A stretch of 64,000 bases of DNA from NCBI GenBank assembly GCA_016933955.1, contig JAFGTT010000032.1, positions 1 to 64,000 on the forward strand, written 5' to 3'. Shown one piece after another: positions 34,540-42,739 of the stretch. Positions within the stretch are counted from its first letter, which is position 1, and every line of letters begins with the position of its first letter. A model generated the notes under the pieces. The model did not search any database. It was given only the letters and a program-made list of their open reading frames with translations, and was not told the DNA's origin. The DNA comes from Candidatus Zixiibacteriota bacterium. Its GTDB lineage: Bacteria > Zixibacteria > MSB-5A5 > GN15 > PGXB01. A program made the translations under genes and the position numbers.

Positions 34540-35436
34540 TCAGTAAAAATCTATGGAGAAGTGACGCAACTCTTCGGGAAGTATCAAAGAAACCTTAATA
34601 CCGGATGTATCAAAGCCATTGGTAACATAATCATCGGCCAGGATCCCAAAACCGATTCTTTCCAGATAATTGCCATACTTATCGCCCAAAACCTTAACTC
34701 CACAGCCACTAGGGAGCTTGATTTTGAGGCTGTTGTCGATACCTCCAATCCTGACCGAAACCAAGGGCGTTTTGTCACCTATTTTCAGATAAATATCCCC
34801 ATCTTCGTTTTCGACCGTCAATTCTTCGACCGGAACCGATTCCAGATATAGATTGACATTGGAATTTTCACCCAGACATTCCAGCTTAAGCGGTTTTTCA
34901 TCGGAAAAAGCCAGTTGCCAGTCATCCCGGCGGGAACCATTCCTGAAATAGATACCGCTGTGAAGGTGGGCCGATTCGCATATATTGATTTCAGCCACCC
35001 GGTTCCTGGTATTGAAGTCGATATCGGGCTTACGCATAAAACGGTCAAAACGGGCTGAAGCCAGGTTATAACTGGTACGGTTGACGAAAATGTCTGTTTC
35101 ACCGTGTTCCACCCGGGCTTCTATTAACTCTATATCAGGTTCATCATCGGCATCCCAGCTATATGATGTAAAAAAACTGCCCCGATAATTATCGGCCCCG
35201 ACATCCGCCGCCACATAAACCATTGCCGCCACCAGAATCAAAGGCGCCAGGTAGGATATAAATTGCAATCTGGTTCGCAGGAATATCTTTTCGATTCCGA
35301 TGGCAATCAGAATCAGCGGCCACCAGATTAATAATTCGTACCAATAATCCCAATCGAGATACCCGGCATTATTCAGAAGCAGTATAATCCCGATCGTAAT
35401 AAACAGAATTCCCCAGCGAAATCTGCTTGGCGTCAT
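34540..35436 (-). CDS. LiaF/DUF5668-type membrane protein
   Basis: 298 residues from the ATG at 35436, which has GGAGGG 9-14 bases upstream. Three or four membrane segments lie in the first 80 residues (GILFITIGIILLLNNAG, LLIWWPLILIAIGIEKIF, YLAPLILVAAMVYVA). A roughly 200-residue beta-rich C-terminal domain follows, like the LiaF/VraT C-terminal beta-helix (VENEDGDIYLKIGDKTPLVS). LiaF-type proteins restrain envelope-stress signalling. It is the last gene of the three-gene PspC/LiaI cluster. Confidence 0.82.
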   Translation of the reverse strand: MTPSRFRWGILFITIGIILLLNNAGYLDWDYWYELLIWWPLILIAIGIEKIFLRTRLQFISYLAPLILVAAMVYVAADVGADNYRGSFFTSYSWDADDEPDIELIEARVEHGETDIFVNRTSYNLASARFDRFMRKPDIDFNTRNRVAEINICESAHLHSGIYFRNGSRRDDWQLAFSDEKPLKLECLGENSNVNLYLESVPVEELTVENEDGDIYLKIGDKTPLVSVRIGGIDNSLKIKLPSGCGVKVLGDKYGNYLERIGFGILADDYVTNGFDTSGIKVSLILPEELRHFSIDFY

Positions 35437-35437
35437 A

Positions 35438-35632
35438 CTACAGCCCTCCCTCACCGGCTTTTTCGGTAGATTCCACCCGGTACCGTTTCCTCAGGATTAA
35501 TTCCAGACCTACAACCACCAGGATCAAAGGCCAGAGATCAACAATGTCGATATCAATAAACCCTGCGTGGTCGGCGAGGAAAAGAAATCCCGCCAGAACC
35601 AGGGCTATTCCCCAGATGATATTGCCATTCAT
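35438..35632 (-). CDS. LiaI-like small membrane protein
   Basis: 64 residues: two membrane segments (IIWGIALVLAGFLFLADHAG and IVDLWPLILVVVGLELIL) and a charged tail. The pattern (G-x-x-L-x-x-x-G, then WP-x-x-L-x-x-x-G-x-x-L) is the LiaI-LiaF transmembrane motif, which also occurs in the neighbouring longer proteins. The start overlaps the stop of the PspC gene by one base (TGATG-type junction). Confidence 0.8.
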   Translation of the reverse strand: MNGNIIWGIALVLAGFLFLADHAGFIDIDIVDLWPLILVVVGLELILRKRYRVESTEKAGEGGL

Positions 35633-36057
35633 CAGTTCACCTCCCCCGCATTATGAATCGGGCCGGTCGTGTCAATGGAACCCGATTTGCGATGAAGAAT
35701 CAGGGCCAGTCCAACGGCTATCAATATGGCCGGCCAGAAGAAATCCCAAAAATCGAACCACCAGTATATATTTTTTAACAGAAAGATTATCCCAAGACCG
35801 ATTAAAAGAACGCCCGGCCAGAATTTCTTCCATTGGTTGTTATCATAAACCGGTTTTGTCTCCTCCATTCCGAATGGCCGATGAGGCATTATAATCCAGG
35901 CCACAATATAGGCTATCAGGCCGATACCATCGGCAAAAACCAAGAGAATGGCGAGGATACGTACCAAGGTTGGATCGACCCCAAAATATTCGCCGACCCC
36001 GCCGCAGACTCCGGCTATTTTTCTGTCAACTCTCGATCGATATAGCTTTTTGCTCAT
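35632..36057 (-). CDS. PspC-domain membrane protein
   Basis: 141 residues. The N-terminal PspC domain is clear (KLYRSRVDRKIAGVCGGVGE, then IVAWIIMPH). It is followed by a LiaI-like pair of membrane segments (FWPGVLLIGLGIIFLLKN, FFWPAILIAVGLALIL). PspC senses or relays envelope stress. This gene, the LiaI-like and the LiaF-like genes form one tight operon, presumably an envelope stress module. Confidence 0.88.
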   Translation of the reverse strand: MSKKLYRSRVDRKIAGVCGGVGEYFGVDPTLVRILAILLVFADGIGLIAYIVAWIIMPHRPFGMEETKPVYDNNQWKKFWPGVLLIGLGIIFLLKNIYWWFDFWDFFWPAILIAVGLALILHRKSGSIDTTGPIHNAGEVN

Positions 36058-36131
36058 AAGTCACTCCTTGAAGGACTTTTCTTACCTTCTGGTACAGAAT
36101 ACGGCCTTCCCTCAAAAAGGTTGCTGATTTA

Positions 36132-37502
36132 TTATTTCCGGAGTTCCGAAAGGTAATACTTGATCAGATTGATAGTACTGTCGGCCGACACTCGACCCTT
36201 GATAATCTCAAGATTGCCGATCATCCGGGTCCGCTCTTCGCCGATGGGTGTGATTCGACCTAATTCATAAAAGGTCTGAGCAATCTTCAGTAAATTTTCA
36301 TCGCTTATCGATACCTGGCCCGAAAGTCCCGAGGACTGCGAAGTCAAACTACCGGAAACCCTATCCGACAAAAACATCATGCCATATTTCTGCTGGACCT
36401 CTTCGGCTTTGCGGCGCCAATCAAGATATGTTTCTTTTTGCTCAGGTGTAAAGTCACCAAATAATGTCGAATCAAGTTCCTCATGCGAAACAACCACTGC
36501 TCCCGCCTGAGACTTAAGACCCTGTTTCAAACCTTCCTGCTCTCCGGTATTAATGGCCGTGCGAGCGCGATTCGCCAAATCATAATCATAACCACTCAAG
36601 ACGCTCTTCCCTGCCGCAGGTATCGAACTATCACCACCTCCGCCCCGGACCATTTCAGCCTGCCATTTCAGCTTAGTCACTGCCTCCATTGATGGCAAAG
36701 ATAAAGCTGTATCCCCCAAAGGCTCCGGCGGGTTTCCCTTTGGCGTCGGCTGGATTTTCTCGGTAATCGGCATTTCCCCCCCCCGCCCGGCCAAATCCAT
36801 TTTCGGAATTTCCTCTGCCGGTTCAATCGTTTTCACATCTGGAATTTCAGCCTTGACTTCATTGGCCAATTCATCTACCGGGATTATTTCTGTCGCAGGC
36901 GGTAATTCTTGTTGTCTCTCGCTTTTTTTATCCGGCGGCGGTATTTCCTCAAACGGGATCTCATCCGCCAGCCGATTCGGAGTAGTAATATCTTCCCTCG
37001 ACAATGTTCCTTTCTCCTCGGAGTCCTTCTTCTTCTCGTAGAGACTCATCTGCGAAGCATCATCTCTCCAGCCTGCAGAATCGACGGTCACTGGTGCCGG
37101 AGTGACCTTGACTTTTGGGGTTTTGTCTCCGAATATTGTCCGGGTGTGATCGAGAAGTTGTGACTCGAAAATCGAAATAAAAGTCACCAGAGCAATTGAG
37201 GCGGCCACGGCCACAATTTTATAATTCACTCTTGCATACCATCTGCTTTTGACCGGGACAATTTTCTCTTCCGCTACAGCTGTAATCTTTTCAAGAATGA
37301 CTTCCTTTTGTTCATTCCAGAAAGCCTCGTCCATATCAAGGGTCATTTCCCCTGCCTTCTTGTCCAGAGCCAGCAATTGACGGTAATACTCGCGGGCCTC
37401 GGGATCGCTTTCGAGAGCCTTCTCGACTTGATCCCGTTCCGTCTCATCGAGCTGATTGTCGATAAACCTCGACAGCAGATGTTTCCATTCTTCTGAAAGC
37501 AT
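36132..37502 (-). CDS. Anti-sigma-factor-like membrane protein
   Basis: 456 residues. The N-terminal ~85 residues look like an anti-sigma domain (LLSRFIDNQLDETERDQVEK, SDPEAREYYRQLLALD) but lack the zinc-binding HxxxCxxC. One membrane segment follows (about 94-112). The rest is extracytoplasmic: a low-complexity Pro/Glu/Lys region (about 135-270) and a helical C-terminal domain (about 300-456). It lies 9 bases downstream of an ECF sigma gene, so it is most likely its membrane-bound inhibitor. Confidence 0.78.
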   Translation of the reverse strand: MLSEEWKHLLSRFIDNQLDETERDQVEKALESDPEAREYYRQLLALDKKAGEMTLDMDEAFWNEQKEVILEKITAVAEEKIVPVKSRWYARVNYKIVAVAASIALVTFISIFESQLLDHTRTIFGDKTPKVKVTPAPVTVDSAGWRDDASQMSLYEKKKDSEEKGTLSREDITTPNRLADEIPFEEIPPPDKKSERQQELPPATEIIPVDELANEVKAEIPDVKTIEPAEEIPKMDLAGRGGEMPITEKIQPTPKGNPPEPLGDTALSLPSMEAVTKLKWQAEMVRGGGGDSSIPAAGKSVLSGYDYDLANRARTAINTGEQEGLKQGLKSQAGAVVVSHEELDSTLFGDFTPEQKETYLDWRRKAEEVQQKYGMMFLSDRVSGSLTSQSSGLSGQVSISDENLLKIAQTFYELGRITPIGEERTRMIGNLEIIKGRVSADSTINLIKYYLSELRK

Positions 37503-37511
37503 ATAATTATT

Positions 37512-38114
37512 CTACAAATAATCTTTCAACATTTCGACCAGTTTCTGCCTGGCCCGGTGCAACCGCGAATCAACCGTCCCGGGCGAAATATTGAGTTGCC
37601 GGGCAATTTCCTCATAACTCAATTTCTCAAACATCCTCAGAACGAATACCGTCCGATATGGAGTCGGCAAAGCCGCCACCGCCGCGCCGAAACGATCCTC
37701 TGTTTCTTTCTCGATTATCAGATCCAGCGGATTGTCGGAGCTGTCGGGAGTGGTTTCCATCAGGTTTTCATACTCAGAAATCGGCCTTTCCCGCTCCTCT
37801 TTTTTGAGCAGATTTATCGCCAGATTACGCGCAATCGTGGCGATCCAAGGATAAAACGGCTTTTCGACCTCGAAAGCATCCAGGGCGGCATAACCTCTGA
37901 CAAAAGCATCCTGGACTATATCGCCAGCCATCTCTTTCTCTTTCAACATCATAAATAAAAACCGGAAAAGCCGCCGCTGGTATTTGGTCACCAGCTTGCC
38001 GTAAGCGTTCTTATCGCCGCTTTGGGCGGCCAATACCCATTGCCGATCTTCAGCGGTGTCATCCTGACTGTTTACAGGCAATGGTTGCTTTTCTTCCCCG
38101 GTTTTTTCAGGCAT
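37512..38114 (-). CDS. ECF RNA polymerase sigma factor
   Basis: 200 residues: region 2 (YQRRLFRFLFMML, DIVQDAFVRGYAALDAF) and region 4 (YEEIARQLNISPGTVDSRLH), the RpoE/SigW layout without region 3. A charged N-terminal lead of about 25 residues precedes it. It overlaps holA by 8 bases and is followed by its presumed anti-sigma partner. The target regulon cannot be told from the window. Confidence 0.9.
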   Translation of the reverse strand: MPEKTGEEKQPLPVNSQDDTAEDRQWVLAAQSGDKNAYGKLVTKYQRRLFRFLFMMLKEKEMAGDIVQDAFVRGYAALDAFEVEKPFYPWIATIARNLAINLLKKEERERPISEYENLMETTPDSSDNPLDLIIEKETEDRFGAAVAALPTPYRTVFVLRMFEKLSYEEIARQLNISPGTVDSRLHRARQKLVEMLKDYL

Positions 38115-39132
38115 GAGGATTTTTCTGATACTCCCGGCAAATATTATATATCAGCCTTTCGATTATCAACCGTTCCGGCTTGACATTGTTCTTTAAATCG
38201 AAATCAGCCCGGGCGATTTGTTCGATTATATATTCCAACTGCTCGTTCTTATACAATTCCATCTGCCCCCGATACTTCCAACTCATATCCTTGCCGCCGC
38301 CCGGCGATTTACGATTCTGGGCCAGGTATAATCCCACAAAATGATCCCCCATCCAGAATAGAAGCGACGACAGATTTTCGCCTCTTCTTATCAGGAAGTC
38401 AATAATGGTCATGGCTTTAACGTATTCCCCGACTGCCGCGACCTGGGCCAATTCGAAAATTTTAAAGACCTGATAATCCGAGGATACTTCGGCCACAATT
38501 TCCGAGGTGATTGTTCCCCCCTCACCGATATAATCGATCAGTTTGTTGATCTCGGCCGTCAGGCCGCCCAGATCGCCTCCGGATAATTCAATAATTATGT
38601 CCAGGGCTTTTGGGTCAATCTTGATATTATTATCGGCCAGGGCTTTTAAAATACGGCGCTTAGATGAATCCCCGCGGAGTTTCGGAAATTCCACGGCCGC
38701 CGCCTTTGTATCCATAAATTTATATAGCTTGGTGGTTTTCTTGGGGGTTTTAGCCGAGGGTGTTGAAAATATCACTATTCGAGACGAATCGGGCGGATCA
38801 AGAAGAGAAAAAAACCTCTTGAGATCCGTCTCCGAAAACGACTGGACATCTGAAATGGTAAAAACCTGGCGTTCCCCGAGCATCGGAATCATCGACAACT
38901 CGGTCAAAATATCATCGATTTTGTTTTTGGAGCCCGATAGGGAGGTATGATTGGTTACCTGTAATGCCTTGGGCAGGAATCGCCCGATTACCGCTTTTTC
39001 GGCCTCCTTGATCCGGTAATCCTCGGAGCCGAAAAAATAGTAAAGAGGCCTAAATTTGCCCTGTTCCAGTTCTTTTCCGAGTTCCGATGGTGACACAACA
39101 CCATAATAAACGGCCCTGCGTCTGACTGTCAA
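38107..39132 (-). CDS. holA: DNA polymerase III delta subunit
   Basis: Up to 341 residues. Family marks: PLYYFFGSEDYRIKEAEKAV at the start, DVQSFSETDLKRFFSLLDPP, and the delta C-terminal domain with KIFELAQVAAVGEYVKAM. It loads the sliding clamp as part of the clamp loader. The first codon is a TTG overlapping the stop of the upstream gene; a GTG 12 codons later (VSPSELGKE) is an equally good start and gives about 329 residues. Neither has a clear ribosome binding site. Confidence 0.88.
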   Translation of the reverse strand: MTVRRRAVYYGVVSPSELGKELEQGKFRPLYYFFGSEDYRIKEAEKAVIGRFLPKALQVTNHTSLSGSKNKIDDILTELSMIPMLGERQVFTISDVQSFSETDLKRFFSLLDPPDSSRIVIFSTPSAKTPKKTTKLYKFMDTKAAAVEFPKLRGDSSKRRILKALADNNIKIDPKALDIIIELSGGDLGGLTAEINKLIDYIGEGGTITSEIVAEVSSDYQVFKIFELAQVAAVGEYVKAMTIIDFLIRRGENLSSLLFWMGDHFVGLYLAQNRKSPGGGKDMSWKYRGQMELYKNEQLEYIIEQIARADFDLKNNVKPERLIIERLIYNICREYQKNPHA

Positions 39133-39509
39133 TCAAAAAGGTTATTGACCGAGGGATTATTGCTGGTGGGCACCCAGCCAATCTGGAATTTGAATTTCTT
39201 CTTGTAATCAATCGCCTTTTTCAGAAGCTCGGAAAATTCATAACGGCAGGCCCGTTTCTCGTTCACCTGCTCGACCAGATCGAAATTGTCACCGAAAATC
39301 TTTAGCTCCTTGCCCCTGAAAAGCTTCTGGTTGAGTTCGATAAATTCCAGCAAGGTCAACAGCGAGGCATATTCGGTGTGCATTCTCTGTTCGGCATCGA
39401 ACGGCGCCTTAAAAATAATCCCGGCATCGGGAATAGAAAAACAGACCACCATCTTCTTGGTATCTTCGCCCCGACCGTTACGCCGGTATGATCCAAAATA
39501 GCATTCCAT
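39129..39509 (-). CDS. Small protein resembling a degenerate RNase H fold
   Basis: 126 residues, cytosolic. The order of elements resembles RNase HI-like domains: an early strand (MVVCFSIPDAGIIFKAPF), a helix TEYASLLTLLEFIELNQKLF, then LKIFGDNFDLVEQVNEK, and a C-terminal WVPTSNNPSVNNLFD that recalls the W-x-R-x-x-N-x-x-A-D end of RNase H. The first catalytic Asp and the final Asp are not obviously in place, though D in FGDNFD is. An in-frame TAG just upstream fixes the ATG. It may bind nucleic acid without cutting it. It is coupled to holA. Confidence 0.65.
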   Translation of the reverse strand: MECYFGSYRRNGRGEDTKKMVVCFSIPDAGIIFKAPFDAEQRMHTEYASLLTLLEFIELNQKLFRGKELKIFGDNFDLVEQVNEKRACRYEFSELLKKAIDYKKKFKFQIGWVPTSNNPSVNNLFD

Positions 39510-39813
39510 AACATTAGCCTATTCCAACAAAACCCGTACCTCCCCCCTGTTCGGCTTTTGCACAGCGCCATGTCATTGAAATACAAAGGATTAATATTTT
39601 CGACAAACACCCCCGCAACAGCTCTTATGAATCGGAATTCACAAAGAGGTATTCCCAGCGGCCTGTTTCACAATTTGCCAATCACTCTGATGTTTATCAT
39701 AATTCAGATAAGAAAATACGGCCGTCGGATTCGACGGCCGCTCTCGCTGTTGCTATGCCCCTTGCTACAGCCCCCAGAGTAAAAATGCGGGAGGAGACAA
39801 TCTATATATAAAG
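39510..39813. other. Intergenic region between the RNase H-like and sorted-protein genes
   Basis: About 300 bases without a credible gene. It holds the terminator at 39712-39740. I find no convincing promoter or RNA gene in the remainder. Confidence 0.6.
39712..39740 (-). terminator. Intrinsic terminator of the sorted-protein gene
   Basis: On the minus strand CGGCCGTCG and CGACGGCCG pair around AATC, followed by TATTTTCTT. It lies about 74 bases past the stop at 39814. The U-tract is imperfect. Confidence 0.65.
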
Positions 39814-40503
39814 CTACTGGATTATTGCCATCTTACGGGTATGGTTGTACGGCCCGGCCTCGATTCGATAAAGATAGATTCCCGACGCCACATGATGACC
39901 GGCATTATTGGTGCCATCCCAGGTGACAGTATAAACCCCGGCCGACTTCACTCCGTCCACCAGTACCCGGGTTAACTGCCCCAGGGTGTTATAAACCGAT
40001 ATCTTCACATGCGAATTGGAGGGTACCGAATACTCGATCTGCGTCACCGGGTTGAATGGGTTGGGATAATTCTGGGCCAGGTTGAATTCCGTTGGAATCA
40101 AATCTCCGTCTTCATCGACATCAAGACTCATCGTCAGGGTCGTGGCTTCATAAATATTCGAAAGCGGCGACCAGTTGGGGACTTCATCGGCAGCCTTAAT
40201 GGCAAAATAGTATGTTGTCCCGGGATTCAAACCCTCGACATAAAAGCTGTCGATACAGCCGCACACCGAAGGAATCGGTTCCCCGGCCGCCTGCACCGCC
40301 TGGTCCCAGTTGGATTCATTGATCGGGGACAGCGAATAACGGATATCATATTCAGTGGCTTGTCCGCTATTGCCATCATCGCCCGGCGCCGTAAAATGAA
40401 GCGTGACCGAAGTCATCGTTATTGTGGCTTCCGCGTTCGCGAAACCCAGAATAATAATCGCCGCCAGCGCCATCATAGCCGTAAAACTCACGATTTTCTT
40501 CAT
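39814..40503 (-). CDS. Secreted fibronectin-III-like protein with FlgD-like sorting domain
   Basis: 229 residues from the ATG at 40503; a TTG at 40515 preceded by GGGGG is an alternative. Signal peptide (MKKIVSFTAMMALAAIII, cleavage near ANA). A fibronectin type III-like domain follows (about 30-130: TEYDIRYSLSPI, GTTYYFAIKAADE). The C-terminal ~85 residues are a FlgD-like/Por-type sorting domain: LAQNYPNPFNPVTQIEYSVP through ASGIYLYRIEAG. Such tails direct surface attachment or secretion in FCB bacteria. Monocistronic, with its own terminator. Confidence 0.85.
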   Translation of the reverse strand: MKKIVSFTAMMALAAIIILGFANAEATITMTSVTLHFTAPGDDGNSGQATEYDIRYSLSPINESNWDQAVQAAGEPIPSVCGCIDSFYVEGLNPGTTYYFAIKAADEVPNWSPLSNIYEATTLTMSLDVDEDGDLIPTEFNLAQNYPNPFNPVTQIEYSVPSNSHVKISVYNTLGQLTRVLVDGVKSAGVYTVTWDGTNNAGHHVASGIYLYRIEAGPYNHTRKMAIIQ

Positions 40504-40687
40504 GAACGTTTTCAAAGCAATAACCCCCGGATAACTATTTTTCTGGTTTTAGTTTCCGAAGGCTCATGTATGTCAAAAAGCGGGCCAATTCCATGGCTAC
40601 TTTACAAGTTTCTGATCGGCATGATCTTATGGTGTCGGCAGGAGGAATATCAGACCGCCTGACAGGTCATCCGGCTGTACTAATTGG

Positions 40688-40716
40688 GGGCACTGTTTAA
40701 AAGATTAACAGTGCCC
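40688..40716. other. Stem-loop between dgt and the sorted-protein gene
   Basis: GGGCACTGTT and AACAGTGCCC form a perfect ten-base-pair stem around a nine-base loop, 57 bases past the dgt stop. On the minus strand it is followed by CCAATTAG, not a U-run, so it may be a weak or factor-dependent terminator or a 3'-end stabiliser for the dgt transcript. Confidence 0.45.
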
Positions 40717-40772
40717 GGAAAAATTTTACACAATGGCATGGATTAAAATGATACCAATTTCGGCATTGCGGT

Positions 40773-41921
40773 CTAGTTTAGCCGCTCATAAACACGATAG
40801 GCGAAACGATCGGTCATCCCGGCGATAAAATCGCTGACGATTATTTCCACCGGTTCGGTTCCAAGCCGGTCTTTGAAATTGACATGAAGGGCCTGGGGGT
40901 CGCCCCGGTAGAATTCAAAAAGCCGGACAATCACCAGCCGGGCCTGTTCGGCCATGGTCAGCATCCGGGGATGACGGTACATTTTCCTCATCAAAAAATC
41001 CTTTAGGGTTTTCATCTTGCTCTCCATCCACTCCGAGAAAACAACCAGTTTGATCTCCGAGCGACGGACATCGTCGAGAGTCTCGATACAATTTTTCCTC
41101 AAATTATCATGAGTCCGGTTGATCAGATCGGTCACCATCCAATCGACCAGAATTCGGATTATCGAATGATGCCGGTAATCGTCATCGAGATCCGGATACA
41201 CCCGTTCCGACTCCTCGCGGGCCGCGACACAGATCGGCACCTCCTCCAGGTCATCACGACTGAAAATCCCCGACCTCAAGCCGTCATCGACATCATGGCT
41301 GTTGTATGCAATAGCATCGGCCAGATCGACCAGCGAGGCTTCCAGGGTCGGTTTTTCATCCGGGGGGAAAATCTCCGGCATCAACGGACCGGCCCCGGTT
41401 TCATGCTTGACGATTCCCTCCCGTACTTCATAGGTCAGATTCAGCCCCGGATGATTCGGATAGCGCCGCTCCAGGAGATCGACCACCCGAAGCGATTGCC
41501 GGTTGTGGTTAAATCCGCCGAACCCGGTCATCAATTTATCGAGAACATCCTCCCCCGAATGACCGAACGGAGTATGTCCCAGATCATGCACCAGCGCGAT
41601 GGCCTCGGCCAGGTCCTCGTTGAGTCCCAGAGCCCGTGCGATAGTCCGGCTGATCTGGGCCACCTCGATGGTATGGGTCAATCTGGTCCGGTAATGATCC
41701 CCCTCGTGGTTGACAAAGACCTGAGTCTTGTATTCCATCCGCCGGAAAGCCGTCGAGTGTATCACCCGGTCGCGATCGCGCTGAAAAGCGGTTCGGATCG
41801 GATGCTCCGCCTGGGGATACTGCCGCCCCCGGCTCAATGAGGAATAGCAGGCGTACCCGGCCAGGATTTTCCGTTCGTACTCTTCGATTCTCTGACGCGG
41901 CGTTAGGACCATCGTTTTCAC
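40773..41921 (-). CDS. dgt: dGTP triphosphohydrolase-like HD-domain protein
   Basis: 382 residues from a GTG at 41921 overlapping the stop of the preceding gene (GTGA); an ATG three codons later is possible. HD-domain metal ligands: H83 (LTHTIEVAQ), H112-D113 (LVHDLGHTPFGHSGE) and a later D in LADAIAYNSHD. The start QRDRDRVIHSTAFRRMEYKTQV is typical of the family. These enzymes cleave dNTPs to nucleoside and triphosphate, adjusting dNTP pools; some limit phage replication. Last gene of the rnr operon. Confidence 0.92.
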   Translation of the reverse strand: MKTMVLTPRQRIEEYERKILAGYACYSSLSRGRQYPQAEHPIRTAFQRDRDRVIHSTAFRRMEYKTQVFVNHEGDHYRTRLTHTIEVAQISRTIARALGLNEDLAEAIALVHDLGHTPFGHSGEDVLDKLMTGFGGFNHNRQSLRVVDLLERRYPNHPGLNLTYEVREGIVKHETGAGPLMPEIFPPDEKPTLEASLVDLADAIAYNSHDVDDGLRSGIFSRDDLEEVPICVAAREESERVYPDLDDDYRHHSIIRILVDWMVTDLINRTHDNLRKNCIETLDDVRRSEIKLVVFSEWMESKMKTLKDFLMRKMYRHPRMLTMAEQARLVIVRLFEFYRGDPQALHVNFKDRLGTEPVEIIVSDFIAGMTDRFAYRVYERLN

Positions 41922-42739
41922 TTCAGAATTTCCCCTGAAAGGAAATTCAGCGAAATATTGTGGGTGAATCCGAGAACCGGGTGATATGAGACGGCATACA
42001 TTAAACCGAACATGGAATACTTGATTTCCACTCCGCCCCCATAGGTCAACGGATTGTTACTGACTCCCCAGAAAAGAGCATTATCATTCATGATTCGGAT
42101 ATACTGCCCGATCGACAGGCGCGGCTTTTCGTATTTTTCGAAAGCAACCTTGCCCACCACCGAGAAATCCGCCGATCCTTCGATCTCGCCATAGATGCTG
42201 TAAACCGGTTGATCGGCCGGGGCGTTCTCATCCAACCGGGGACGGTTAATATTTTCTGCGATTGCGGCGGCATGAAATACCTTATATTTGAATCCGGCCG
42301 CCAGATCAATTCCCACCGCACTAAGCGAATATTTTCTCTCCACTTCGCCGATCTCCACCAGTTTGACTCCTCCTCCGACTCCCAGACTGAACCAGCGGTA
42401 ATTGAAAACCAGCGATGATTTGATCAACTGCTCGGTATAATAACCACTCCGTCCGAATTGCGAAAAACCGAGTGAGGTCGATAATCCGCGATATCGATAA
42501 CCGGCCGCGGCGTAAACCCGGTCGAGATCGGACAACTCGAATTTCCGCTGGTATCCGGTCTCGAAAACAATCCGGCCCGCCTCGGGCAGGATCACCGGAC
42601 AGGAAATAAGATCGGTGGCCGAGGGGTTCGAAAGCATAATGCTTCCCGCCATCCCGGAAATGCGCCCGGCCTCGAAATCATAGCCATATACCGGAACCGC
42701 CGCCAGTATTATCAATAATATAATTGCCGGATATCTCAT
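41918..42739 (-). CDS. PorV/UPF0164-like outer-membrane beta-barrel protein
   Basis: 273 residues with a signal peptide (MRYPAIILLIILAAVPVYG). The mature part is rich in alternating hydrophobic/aromatic strands and glycine, ending in NISLNFLSGEILK. Early features (GRISGMAGSIMLSNPSATDL) recall PorV/PorQ-type barrels of FCB bacteria, in which a small barrel helps deliver sorted proteins. That fits its place directly downstream of a gene for a protein with a FlgD-like sorting tail, whose stop it overlaps. Exact function not known. Confidence 0.65.
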   Translation of the reverse strand: MRYPAIILLIILAAVPVYGYDFEAGRISGMAGSIMLSNPSATDLISCPVILPEAGRIVFETGYQRKFELSDLDRVYAAAGYRYRGLSTSLGFSQFGRSGYYTEQLIKSSLVFNYRWFSLGVGGGVKLVEIGEVERKYSLSAVGIDLAAGFKYKVFHAAAIAENINRPRLDENAPADQPVYSIYGEIEGSADFSVVGKVAFEKYEKPRLSIGQYIRIMNDNALFWGVSNNPLTYGGGVEIKYSMFGLMYAVSYHPVLGFTHNISLNFLSGEILK

